From the NCBI RefSeq assembly GCF_009604375.1, contig NZ_WEGH01000003.1, positions 1,364,001-1,428,000 on the forward strand: a DNA stretch of 64,000 nt, given 5' to 3'. Each line of letters opens with the position of its first letter. Position 1 is the stretch's first letter. A model generated the notes under the pieces. That model saw only the letters and a program-made list of their open reading frames with translations, did not search any database and was not told the DNA's origin. This stretch comes from Actinomadura macrotermitis (GTDB lineage Bacteria; Actinomycetota; Actinomycetes; Streptosporangiales; Streptosporangiaceae). Shown piece by piece: positions 32,993 to 40,196 of this stretch. The translations under genes were made by a program, and so were the position numbers.

Positions 32993-33079
32993 TCAGCGAC
33001 AACAACAACACGAAGGACACAGCGCGCTGGCCACGCGGCGCAGGGCCACGGGGCTGCAGACGGAAAGACGCGCTGGCAT
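32993..33079 (-). CDS. poly-cysteine leader peptide upstream of cysteine dioxygenase
   Basis: A 28-codon frame: MPARLSVCSPVALRRVAS, then ALCPSCCCCR. Six of 28 residues are Cys; positions 24-27 are four consecutive TGT codons and position 21 is also TGT, the rarer Cys codon in such GC-rich genomes. AGG precedes the ATG by 8 bases, and TTGACA (33115 to 33110 on the minus strand) is a possible -35 element. Poly-Cys upstream frames in mycobacteria attenuate downstream genes when charged Cys-tRNA is scarce; the same function is inferred here. Confidence 0.8.
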   Translation of the reverse strand: MPARLSVCSPVALRRVASALCPSCCCCR

Positions 33080-33123
33080 ACGCCTAGGAGACACTCCGTC
33101 ACCGAGCGCTGTCAAGTCGGACA

Positions 33124-33145
33124 CGGAAGGACCATCCTCCTTCCG
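33124..33145. promoter_or_regulatory. perfect dyad upstream of phoD
   Basis: CGGAAGGA-N6-TCCTTCCG, 8-bp perfect arms, about 90 bp before the phoD start and about 45 bp upstream of the poly-Cys leader on the other strand. It could be an operator in this divergent promoter or a small hairpin. Confidence 0.4.
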
Positions 33146-33233
33146 TTCACTCCACGGCCGGTTCCGGGCCGCCCGCCCGCCGTCGCACGCCGAGATCCTG
33201 CGGACGCCGAACCTTGCTGAAACGGAGTGATCG

Positions 33234-34760
33234 ATGGAGCTGGACCGGCGGAGTGTGCTGCGCGGCGGGATGATCGCGGGAGGTGCGGCGCTGCTCGGCG
33301 GCACCGGGACGGCGGCCGCGCAGGCCGCGCCCGCGCTGATCCGCAGCCGCCCCGGCCTGACGCACGGCGTGCAGGCGGGCGAGGTGACGGCGCACGAGGC
33401 CGTCGTGTGGGCGCGCGCGGACCGGCCCGCCCGGATGCGGGTCGAGGTGAGCCGCACCGCCGACTTCCGGCACTTCCGCACCTACGCCGGGCCCTACGTC
33501 ACCCCCGAGACCGACCTGACCGGCAAGACGTTCCTGCGCGGCCTGCCCGCCGGGGAGGAACTGCACTACCGCGTCCGCCTGGACGACTCCGAGCCCGTCA
33601 CCGGCCGGCTGCGCACCGCGCCCCGGACCCGTAGCGACGTCTCGTTCGTCTGGTCGGGCGACCTGGCCGGGCAGGGCTGGGGCATCAACCCCGAGCTCGG
33701 CGGCTACCGCATCTTCCGCGCGATGGAGGCCGTCGACCCCGACTTCTTCCTGTGCAGCGGCGACTACGTCTACTCCGACGGGCCCCTCGCCGAGACGGTC
33801 AAGCTCCCCGACGGCCGCACCTGGCGCAACATCGTCACGCAGGAGAAGACCAAGGTCGCCGAGACGCTCGCCGAGTACCGGGGGCAGTTCCGCTACAACC
33901 TCCAGGACACCGCGCTGCGCGCGTTCAACGCCAAGGTGCCGATGCTGTACCAGTGGGACGACCACGAGGTGCTGAACAACTGGTACCCGGGCGAAATCCT
34001 GGACCTGGCGCAGTACACCGAGAAGCGCGTGGACGTCCTCGCCGCCCGCGCCCGCCGCGCGATGTTTGAATACACCCCGACGGCCGTCAAGGCCACCAAG
34101 GGCGGCCGCGTCTACCGCAAGGTCTCCTACGGCCCGCTCCTGGACGTGTTCATGCTCGACATGCGCACCTACAAGGACGCCAACGGCGCGGACACCTCCG
34201 CCACCCAGCGCGACGGCCTGCTCGGCGCCGAGCAGACCGCCTGGCTGAAGCGCGAGCTGCGCGCCTCCAAGGCCACCTGGAAGATCATCGCCAACGACCT
34301 GCCGCTCGGCCTGGTCGTCCCGGACGGCACCGCGCTGGAGGCTGCGGCGCAGGGCGACAACGGAGCGCCCCTCGGCCGCGAGCGCGAACTGGCCGACCTG
34401 CTGTCCTACGCCAAGAAGCACCGCGTGCGGAACATGGTGTGGCTGACGGCGGACGTGCACTACACGGCGGCGCACTACTACGACCCGTCGAAGGCGGCGT
34501 TCCAGGACTTCGACCCGTTCTGGGAGTTCGTTTCCGGTCCGCTGAACGCGGGCGCTTTCGGCCCCAACAAGCTCGACGGCACCTTCGGCCCGCAACTGAA
34601 GTTCCAGCAGGCGCCGCCGCACGCCAACACCTCGCCGGCGGAGGGCTTCCAGTTCTTCGGCCAGGTCCAGATCGACGGCGAGAGCGGCGTCCTGACCGTC
34701 AACCTGCGCGACATCGACGGCAAGGTCCTGCACTCGACCCCGCTCACCCCGGCCCGCTAG
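33234..34760 (+). CDS. phoD: Tat-exported alkaline phosphatase PhoD
   Basis: A 508-residue phosphodiesterase/phosphatase. The N-terminus MELDRRSVLRGGMIAGGAALLGG is a twin-arginine signal. A fibronectin-like PhoD N-domain follows (GVQAGEVTAHEAVVWARAD), then the metallophosphatase domain with FLCSGDYVYSDG, YQWDDHEVLNNWYPGE, FMLDMRTYKD and WLTADVHYTAAHYYDP providing the Ca/Fe ligands. CGGAG precedes the ATG. PhoD releases phosphate from monoesters and diesters, including teichoic acids, outside the membrane. No clear PHO box was found. Confidence 0.95.
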   Translation: MELDRRSVLRGGMIAGGAALLGGTGTAAAQAAPALIRSRPGLTHGVQAGEVTAHEAVVWARADRPARMRVEVSRTADFRHFRTYAGPYVTPETDLTGKTFLRGLPAGEELHYRVRLDDSEPVTGRLRTAPRTRSDVSFVWSGDLAGQGWGINPELGGYRIFRAMEAVDPDFFLCSGDYVYSDGPLAETVKLPDGRTWRNIVTQEKTKVAETLAEYRGQFRYNLQDTALRAFNAKVPMLYQWDDHEVLNNWYPGEILDLAQYTEKRVDVLAARARRAMFEYTPTAVKATKGGRVYRKVSYGPLLDVFMLDMRTYKDANGADTSATQRDGLLGAEQTAWLKRELRASKATWKIIANDLPLGLVVPDGTALEAAAQGDNGAPLGRERELADLLSYAKKHRVRNMVWLTADVHYTAAHYYDPSKAAFQDFDPFWEFVSGPLNAGAFGPNKLDGTFGPQLKFQQAPPHANTSPAEGFQFFGQVQIDGESGVLTVNLRDIDGKVLHSTPLTPAR

Positions 34761-34771
34761 CCATCCCAGGA

Positions 34772-34805
34772 GCCGCAGCCCCCGGCCCGGACCGGGGGCT
34801 GCGGC
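34772..34805. terminator. terminator after phoD
   Basis: GCCGCAGCCCCCGG and CCGGGGGCTGCGGC pair perfectly over 14 bp with a 6-base loop, 11 bp past the phoD stop and just before the convergent hydrolase stop, so it can serve both strands. Confidence 0.9.
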
Positions 34806-34811
34806 GTTCCG

Positions 34812-35558
34812 TCAGGCCGCTTCGCCGAGGTGGCGGGCGAAGAAGCGGACCGCGCTGTCGGCCTCGAACCGGGGCAGCTCCTTGTGCCCGCCCGAATTCA
34901 CGTGCAGGGACTTCTCCTTCGAGGCGAAGGCGTCGAAGAGCGCGAGACCTTCCTCGCGCGAGATGTGCTCGTCGTCCCACTGCAGGTCGAACTCGATCGG
35001 GACGGTGATCTGCTTCGCCTTCTCGGCCAGCGCATCGGGCCAGTGCTGGCCGAAGACCGCGGCCGTGATCCTGGGCTCGGCCGCCACGAACGGGATGCCG
35101 ATCGCGGTGCCCATGTTGATGCCCCAGTAGCCGGCCGGCCCCTCGATCTCCGGCAGTTCCTGAAGGGCGTCCAGAAGCGTCCGGTACTCGGGGACGGCGA
35201 GCCGCGCCAAATGGTCGTTGTAGCGGACGACGATCGGGCCTTCCGGCTCGCCGGCGGCGCGCGCCCGGAACAGCTCGGCGATTTCCGCCTCGTCGTGCGC
35301 CGTGCGCGGGCGGTCGCCGTGACCGGGCGCGTCGAGGACGGCGACGTGAAAGCCGCAGCCGTCCACGAGAAGACGAGCGCGGCCGGACATCGCCGGGTGC
35401 TTCTTGTGGGTGCCGCCGCCGTGGCCCATCAGGACCAAAGGCGCGCGCTCGGCTCCGGAAACCGGCGACCAGAGAACCCCGGGAACGTCGCCCAGGATGA
35501 AATCGCGCTCGACCATGCCGTTCGACGACGACACTGAAGTGAACTGAAGAGAATGCAT
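34812..35558 (-). CDS. alpha/beta hydrolase-fold protein with Asn in place of the nucleophile
   Basis: A 248-residue dienelactone hydrolase-like fold. PLVLMGHGGGTHKKHPAM is the oxyanion-loop region and VAVLDAPGHGDRP the next strand. The nucleophile elbow reads GYWGINMGTAIGIP: the GxSxG Ser (or Cys) is Asn, encoded AAC. The acid (QWDDEHIS) and catalytic His (NSGGHKELPRF) positions remain. Either it is a non-hydrolytic binding protein or it uses different chemistry. An in-frame ATG 14 codons later (MVERDFIL) is an alternative start. Confidence 0.8.
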   Translation of the reverse strand: MHSLQFTSVSSSNGMVERDFILGDVPGVLWSPVSGAERAPLVLMGHGGGTHKKHPAMSGRARLLVDGCGFHVAVLDAPGHGDRPRTAHDEAEIAELFRARAAGEPEGPIVVRYNDHLARLAVPEYRTLLDALQELPEIEGPAGYWGINMGTAIGIPFVAAEPRITAAVFGQHWPDALAEKAKQITVPIEFDLQWDDEHISREEGLALFDAFASKEKSLHVNSGGHKELPRFEADSAVRFFARHLGEAA

Positions 35559-35613
35559 CGGTGTTGCCTTTCGGGAGAGCCTTGTTGTCGAGGCGCTCCC
35601 GGCGACACCTACA

Positions 35614-35667
35614 TCAATCGCCCGGCCGTGACGGAAGGGGGAGCACCCACAGAGATACAGCGTTCAT
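35614..35667 (-). CDS. possible short upstream ORF of the hydrolase
   Basis: A 17-codon frame, MNAVSLWVLPLPSRPGD, behind the strongest ribosome site in the neighbourhood (GAGGAGGTGAGACCCCC directly before ATG). It ends 55 bp upstream of the hydrolase start. The strong Shine-Dalgarno without a real gene suggests a regulatory or coupling leader; there is no compositional clue to an effector. Confidence 0.35.
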   Translation of the reverse strand: MNAVSLWVLPLPSRPGD

Positions 35668-35786
35668 GGGGGTCTCACCTCCTCAGGCGGTGTCACGAGC
35701 AACTGGAAGCTAGCAGGCTGATCGTCTCCTCTTCAAACCCTTTCCAGTGCCGCGGCATCATGAGCCGCTCAGTACGAGCCCGGATC

Positions 35787-36278
35787 TCAGGAGCTTTCCA
35801 CAAAGCGCGCCCCCGGTCCGGGCGTGCGGCACACGTCTTCCGGGGCGAGATGGCCGTGCCCCGCAGCGCACTCGAGGACGACCTTGACCGGCTCGTCGCA
35901 GGAGCCCGCATCGTCGGCGGGCCGGTGCCGGACGATGACCGACGGGCCCTGCGGGTCGGCGAGGTAGGTGTCGCCCCATTCCAGAAGCGCCACGAGTGTG
36001 GGCCGCAACGCCCGGCCCTGCTCGGTGAGCTCGTAGGCGAAGCGCTGCCGGTCCCCGGGCTCCTGATAGGGCACGCGGCGCATCACTCCCGCGGTCACCA
36101 AGGTCTCGAGCCGGGTCGCCAGGAGGTTTCTGGCGATCCCGAGGCGGGAGTGGAACTCGCCGAACCGGCGCGCGCCGTCCAGCGCTTCACGAACGATCAG
36201 CAGCGACCAGCGCTCCCCCACCACCGAGAGGGCGCGCGCCACCGAGCAGTTCACCGGGTCGATCCGCCGCGTCTCCAT
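35787..36278 (-). CDS. HxlR-family transcriptional regulator
   Basis: A 163-residue winged-helix protein. DPVNCSVARALSVVGERWSLLIVREALDGARRFGEFHSRLGIARNLLATRLETLVTAGV is the complete HxlR signature including the N-terminal Cys (residue 11) often used for redox or electrophile sensing. GYELTEQGRALRPTLVALLEWGD-type dimerization helix follows. It is divergent from a tautomerase gene with two dyads between, so it likely represses that gene in response to an electrophile. Confidence 0.93.
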   Translation of the reverse strand: METRRIDPVNCSVARALSVVGERWSLLIVREALDGARRFGEFHSRLGIARNLLATRLETLVTAGVMRRVPYQEPGDRQRFAYELTEQGRALRPTLVALLEWGDTYLADPQGPSVIVRHRPADDAGSCDEPVKVVLECAAGHGHLAPEDVCRTPGPGARFVESS

Positions 36279-36289
36279 GGGGCGAGTGT

Positions 36290-36301
36290 ACCCATCTGGG
36301 T
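36290..36301. promoter_or_regulatory. dyad ACCCA-TC-TGGGT near the HxlR start
   Basis: Perfect 5-2-5 inverted repeat 12 bp upstream of the HxlR ATG in the divergent promoter; flanked by GAGTGTAC and GTACTC which are themselves inverted. Candidate operator for autoregulation. Confidence 0.4.
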
Positions 36302-36336
36302 TTACAAGATGTACTCAGCCTGCGTAGGCTCCGGCC

Positions 36337-36357
36337 TGAGTTGAAAAACTAAACTCA
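36337..36357. promoter_or_regulatory. dyad TGAGTT-N9-AACTCA upstream of tautomerase
   Basis: Perfect 6-bp arms around an AT-rich 9-base core, 16 bp before the tautomerase ATG and overlapping its ribosome site region. Candidate HxlR operator. Confidence 0.5.
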
Positions 36358-36372
36358 AAAGGAGATCGCCCC

Positions 36373-36870
36373 ATGCCCATGCTCGACGTGTACATTCCCG
36401 ACGGCGCGCTCCAGCCGGACGCCGAGGCGGCCCTGCTGGACCGCATCACCGAGATCCTGATCCGCAACGAGGGGTTCGACCCCGCCGACCCGGTGACCCG
36501 TTCCGTCTCCTGGCTCTGGCTGCACCGGCCCGCCGCCGTCTATGTCGGCGGAGAACCCGCGGACGCGCCTCGCTACAAGGTCGTCCCGTCCGTCCCCGAG
36601 GGCCAGCTCGACGAACGGAAGCGCGCGAGCGTCATCGCCGAGGTCACCGAGGCGATCCTCGACGCGGAGAACGGCGCCTGGCCGCGTGACGCCGGCCGGA
36701 TCTGGGTGTTCCCCACCGAGATCCCCGAGGGCCACTGGGGCGGCGGGGGCCAGAGCAGGCCGCTCGCAACGATCCTCGCCCGGCTCACCGGCGACGACAC
36801 CGAGCGGGCCCGTGCGCTCGCGCGTGAGCGGATCGCCGCCACCCGAGCCGAACACGCCCGCCTGCCCTGA
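36373..36870 (+). CDS. tautomerase-superfamily protein
   Basis: A 165-residue protein beginning MPMLDVYIPDGAL: Pro2 becomes the N-terminal catalytic base after Met removal, the hallmark of the 4-oxalocrotonate tautomerase/MIF superfamily. The length allows two beta-alpha-beta units, the second around YKVVPSVPEGQLDERKRASVIAEVTEAIL and ending RIWVFPTEIPEGHWGGGG. AAAAGGAG precedes the ATG. Substrate is unknown. Control by the divergent HxlR protein is likely. Confidence 0.88.
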   Translation: MPMLDVYIPDGALQPDAEAALLDRITEILIRNEGFDPADPVTRSVSWLWLHRPAAVYVGGEPADAPRYKVVPSVPEGQLDERKRASVIAEVTEAILDAENGAWPRDAGRIWVFPTEIPEGHWGGGGQSRPLATILARLTGDDTERARALARERIAATRAEHARLP

Positions 36871-36914
36871 CGAGCGGCGTGCCGCTTCCGCCGGATGACG
36901 TAACGGCGGATCAT

Positions 36915-37107
36915 GCCGCCCTGCTCTTTTATGCGTTGAAACGACACGCCCTCCTCCCGGAGCAAGCCCCGCCGGCCCTCGTGGCCGATCTCGTCGACCA
37001 CCCTCTCGGCGGCCAGGAAGCCGGCAGCTTGGCCAGGCTCCAGGTCGAGTACGGCAGGCCGTGCTCGGCCGGCTTGGACTTGGCGATCTTCTTGATCTCG
37101 CGCCGCA
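36915..37107 (-). pseudogene. IS630-family transposase remnant, frameshifted
   Basis: On the minus strand one frame reads RREIKKIAKSKPAEHGLPYS-TWSLAKL, and the next frame continues GFLAAERVVDEIGHEGRRGL-LREEGVSFQRIK. Together these match the helix-turn-helix region of IS630-family transposases of actinomycetes. A one-base deletion near 37025 explains the frame change. The catalytic DDE part and both ends are missing. It fills the almost 300-bp gap between the tautomerase and the PIMT gene. Confidence 0.8.
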
Positions 37108-37166
37108 CGGACCAGCATCCGAGCGGCGCGCCACGTCACTACGGGCAAAGGTTCTCTGATGCGGTA

Positions 37167-38342
37167 CTAGCTTCCGGCCCGGATCAGATTGCGGGGCGAA
37201 TCGAGCCAGACGTACTGCTCTTCCGGGGTGACGGTGAGGCCGTAGCGGTCGAGTCCGGGGGTTCCGGCGTCGATCCACCATTGGTGGGCAGCGGCGACTT
37301 CGTCCCAGAGGCGACGGGAGCCGTACTGCTCGACTTCGTAGGTGGCTTGGCCGGGGACGTATTCGACCACGGCCCAGGAGTTGTGGGTGACGAGCCAGTA
37401 CGTCATCTCGCCCGAGCCGTTGTCTGCTTCGCAGAGCCGGGCCTGGCAGCCGGGGACGCGGGCGCCGATGGCGATTTCTGCGGCATAACCGGCCTGGCCG
37501 ATGGTCCGGGGATCGAGGGTGGTGCGGGTTTTGTCGGCGTCGTCCTCGTGGTGGAGGTAGGACGCCAGGGGGCGGGGGTCGTAGCGCTGGCCGCGGAGCA
37601 TCATGAAGCTCGCGACGTGCGGGAACCGCCCGGTGGCGGTCCCGTCGTCGCCGACCTCCAGGCAGGCGAGATGGCCGTCGCCGTCGCTGAACTCGTTGAC
37701 GCAGGGGACGACGATCACTCCGCCGGGGCGGGTCTGCTGCACCCATGCGTAGGGGATGCGGGCCACCGAGCACGTGGCGTGAATCCGGTCGAAGGGGGCC
37801 ATGGCCGGCAGGCCGTGTTCGCCGTCTCCGACGATGAGGTGGGGCGTATGACCGGCTGATTCGAGGTTGTCTGCCGCTTGCTTCGCGAGCGATTCGTCGA
37901 CCTCGATCGAGGTGACGTTCTCCGCACCGACGCAGGATGCCATGAGCCCGGCGGTCCAGCCGGTTCCGGTGCCGATCTCTAGAATCCGGTCGCCGTCCGC
38001 CACGGAGAGGCATTCCAGGAACTTGGCCACCAGGCTCGGGGCCGAGTTGGACGAGGTGGGCATCGTCCCGCCAGCGGCCAGGCCCCTCGCGCCGTCGTCG
38101 TACTGGGTGATCAGGACGGTGTCGCTGTAGACCGCCTCCCACCAGGCCACGGGGTCGGCCGCCCGGTCTACCAGGTACGGGCTGCCGGGGCCGTTGGGGG
38201 ACGCCCAGGCGACGTCCGGCACGAAAAGGTGCCGGGGGACGGCGGCGAAGGCGTCCCGCCACTCGTCCTGGGTGAGTGCGCCGATCGCGGACAAGTGTCT
38301 GGCCAGGCCGTTGACATACTCGCCTGGGGTGGGGACGCTCAC
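37167..38342 (-). CDS. PIMT-type O-methyltransferase, probable imiditide (RiPP) maturase
   Basis: A 391-residue homologue of protein-L-isoaspartate O-methyltransferase. It has an N-terminal helical part (VPRHLFVPDVAW), TMPTSSNSAPSLVAKFLE in place of the canonical PIMT substrate-binding segment, SAM motif I ILEIGTGTGWTAGL at residues 120-133 and acidic loop SIEVDES. A C-terminal extension of about 150 residues ends RYGLTVTPEEQYVWLDSP, the kind of tail seen only in RiPP-associated PIMTs. Its GTG overlaps the stop of a 42-residue charged peptide gene. It would methylate an Asp of that peptide, the ester closing to an aspartimide. Confidence 0.85.
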   Translation of the reverse strand: MSVPTPGEYVNGLARHLSAIGALTQDEWRDAFAAVPRHLFVPDVAWASPNGPGSPYLVDRAADPVAWWEAVYSDTVLITQYDDGARGLAAGGTMPTSSNSAPSLVAKFLECLSVADGDRILEIGTGTGWTAGLMASCVGAENVTSIEVDESLAKQAADNLESAGHTPHLIVGDGEHGLPAMAPFDRIHATCSVARIPYAWVQQTRPGGVIVVPCVNEFSDGDGHLACLEVGDDGTATGRFPHVASFMMLRGQRYDPRPLASYLHHEDDADKTRTTLDPRTIGQAGYAAEIAIGARVPGCQARLCEADNGSGEMTYWLVTHNSWAVVEYVPGQATYEVEQYGSRRLWDEVAAAHQWWIDAGTPGLDRYGLTVTPEEQYVWLDSPRNLIRAGS

Positions 38343-38467
38343 TTGCTCGGCTTCCCGTCGTCCTTGTTGTCCTTGGTGGACTCGCCCGAACCACGCTTGC
38401 CGCCCTGCGGCGAGTCGCCGTCGACCGGGGTCTTGCCGTCGCCGTCCTTGCCACCGTGCCTGGCCAT
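38339..38467 (-). CDS. candidate imiditide precursor peptide
   Basis: A 42-residue peptide with AAAGGAA upstream of its ATG. Its core segments are GKDGDGKTPVDGDSP and STKDNKDDGKPSK. It has seven Asp (8, 10, 16, 18, 33, 36, 37), four of them before Gly (8, 10, 16, 37), where aspartimide forms most readily; seven Lys and two Arg make it polyampholytic. There is no Cys, no aromatic residue and no FxLD motif. The stop codon overlaps the PIMT start (GTGA). Precursors of imiditides are likewise linear, charged and adjacent to a lone PIMT. The modified Asp is not known. Confidence 0.7.
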   Translation of the reverse strand: MARHGGKDGDGKTPVDGDSPQGGKRGSGESTKDNKDDGKPSK

Positions 38468-38637
38468 GTCGGGTTTCCTTTCACGAAGAGAGTTGTGCCG
38501 AGCCGTGCAGCCCCCGCCATGCGCCCGCGCCAGGTCCAGAGGACGCGCGGCCTCCCAGCCCCGCAGCACGAGGTCCGGTGCGAACGGCCCGCGCCGTTGC
38601 GTCCTGGCCGGCCAGTGGATGGGCGGCTGCACGGCGT

Positions 38638-38949
38638 TCATGCGCGCCCGCTCAACTCATGAGCGGGCGGTGTCGCTCCATAAGCAGCAGCCACGTGCTT
38701 GCGGAGGGTTCGGACGATCAACGTGGTCGCGTGGTCATAGAAGTTCGTCGGACAGATCGGGATCACGGACCCGTCGGGCAAAAGCCAGCTCCACCAGGAC
38801 AGATTCCCGTGCGGCGTGACCATAGTGATCCGCAACTGCCCGCCGGGAACCTGCAGGACGAGCTCATGCCCGACCTGCCTGGCCTCCCAGCCCGCGTTCC
38901 CCAGCAGGTAGCCCAGGACACCCGCGTCACCACGCGGCTGGCCGCTCAC
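38638..38949 (-). CDS. small hypothetical protein upstream of the precursor gene
   Basis: A 103-residue protein; the N-terminal GVLGYLLGNAGWEARQVGHELVLQVPGGQLRITM and WSWLLPDGSVIPICPTNFYDHATTLIVRTLRKHVAAAYG suggest a small alpha/beta domain. No named family is recognised. The GTG start overlaps the upstream gene's stop. It is cotranscribed by position with the XRE gene and may be part of the RiPP operon or of the XRE cassette. A 170-bp gap without other features separates it from the precursor. Confidence 0.65.
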   Translation of the reverse strand: MSGQPRGDAGVLGYLLGNAGWEARQVGHELVLQVPGGQLRITMVTPHGNLSWWSWLLPDGSVIPICPTNFYDHATTLIVRTLRKHVAAAYGATPPAHELSGRA

Positions 38950-39209
38950 GGCGCCTCGTCCGTCCGCGCCTCAGCCGCTCGAACCCAGCCGGCTTTGATC
39001 CGCTCGGCCGCACAGTTCAGAGCCAGATCCTCGGGGCTTCCCCCGTGGACGGTCCCCTGGCAGCCCACGCTGGCCATGAAGTCGGTGAGCTCGTAGCGGG
39101 TGGTCGCCCGCCAGCAGTCTTCACCGAGTTCCTCAACGTCGAACCCAGGGATCGAGAGCGGAGACCGCGCGTTGGTTGCTGTGCTGTACGGGTCGAAACG
39201 GTGATCCAC
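38946..39209 (-). CDS. small hypothetical protein, 87 residues
   Basis: The GTG start (VDHRFDPYSTATNARSPLSI) was chosen because AGGAAGGGAG lies 8 bases upstream. The protein has a folded-looking middle (CWRATTRYELTDFMASVGCQG) and a C-terminal helix EDLALNCAAERIKAGWVRAAEA, with three Cys. No family recognised. It is coupled by GTGA to the following 103-residue gene, forming a two-gene cassette behind an XRE regulator. Confidence 0.65.
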   Translation of the reverse strand: MDHRFDPYSTATNARSPLSIPGFDVEELGEDCWRATTRYELTDFMASVGCQGTVHGGSPEDLALNCAAERIKAGWVRAAEARTDEAP

Positions 39210-39330
39210 AGCCGGGGCTCCCTTCCTGGCAGGGTCCCGGCTCATCAGGCCGGACCGCATCATCTGAGTGGGCGGATGCCTACATCAGCGACGCTAAGAG
39301 CATGGGCGCGCCAGGCTCCAGGGACTTGCT

Positions 39331-40185
39331 TCAGCTTCCTCGAAGTGCCCGGATTGCGGCGGTCATCAGCTCGCGAGCCGCCTTGCCATAGACCGCAGAT
39401 TCAGCCAACACTGTGAATTCCTGGACATATACCGCGACCTCGCGTGGTTGCGTGATGGCCAGTTCGGCGGCGGCAGTGTCGACGAGCACCAGGCGGTCGT
39501 CAAAGATCCAGAATCCCGAGTGCGGCGCCCTGCGGTGCCGAGCACGGGTCGGGATGATTCCCAAACTTAGCCTCGGCATGATCGACAGAGTGAGAAGCCG
39601 ATCCAGTTGTTCGGCCATCACCTCATCGTCGGCGAGTCCGATCGTCAGGGCGACCTCGCACACCAGCATGTGGAAGCGGCGGTCGCGGTCGCCTCTGCGC
39701 AGCACATCCTGGCGGTCCATGCGCGCCTGTACGGCCTCCTCGACATCGCCGCCGATGCCGTGGAAAGCGATGTTGTCGCGGAACCGCGCGGAGGCGTACG
39801 CACGGGTCTGGAGAAGACCAGGGATGACGAACGGCTCGAAGACGCGGAACAGCGTGGTATCGGCCTCATAGGCACCGAATGCCTGTTGTCCGCGGCGGGC
39901 ACCCGCGCGCCACTCACGTCGCCATTCCCGGTACTGCGAGTCGATGTTGCGGATGGTGGCGATCAAATCCGGCAGGTGTTCATCAGCACCGACCAGGCGG
40001 CACCAGACATGGACGTCATCCTCTGATGGCGTTTGTGTGCCGTGCTCGATCTTGGAGACCTTGGACTCGTGCCAGCCGGCCAGCTCGGCGAGCCGCCGCT
40101 GTGTCAGGCGTGGCTGTGCGTCCTTGCGCAGTTCGCGCAACCGCTGCCCGAAGTCCTTGCGTGCCTGTTGGTGAGAGGTGGGCAT
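39331..40185 (-). CDS. XRE-family regulator with DUF5753 domain
   Basis: A 284-residue protein of a family very common in actinomycetes. The helix-turn-helix is at residues 10-70 (FGQRLRELRKDAQPRLTQRRLAELAGWHESKVSKIEHG), and the DUF5753 effector-type domain begins near residue 100 (LFRVFEPFVIPGLLQTRAYA) and includes MPRLSLGIIP. These regulators usually pair with small DUF397- or DUF6879-type proteins, and here the partner lies 11 bp upstream. It precedes the small genes and the PIMT pair on the same strand and is the best candidate for their control. Confidence 0.92.
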   Translation of the reverse strand: MPTSHQQARKDFGQRLRELRKDAQPRLTQRRLAELAGWHESKVSKIEHGTQTPSEDDVHVWCRLVGADEHLPDLIATIRNIDSQYREWRREWRAGARRGQQAFGAYEADTTLFRVFEPFVIPGLLQTRAYASARFRDNIAFHGIGGDVEEAVQARMDRQDVLRRGDRDRRFHMLVCEVALTIGLADDEVMAEQLDRLLTLSIMPRLSLGIIPTRARHRRAPHSGFWIFDDRLVLVDTAAAELAITQPREVAVYVQEFTVLAESAVYGKAARELMTAAIRALRGS

Positions 40186-40196
40186 TGGATGCAGGC

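Noticed and set aside
35693..35761. 22-codon frame starting with ATGATG upstream of the hydrolase
   Set aside because: No convincing ribosome site and no informative composition; the downstream 17-codon frame is the better candidate.
38339..38467. Precursor as an FxLD-type lanthipeptide
   Set aside because: No FxLD motif, no Cys, and no lanthionine synthetase nearby; an imiditide-type precursor fits better.
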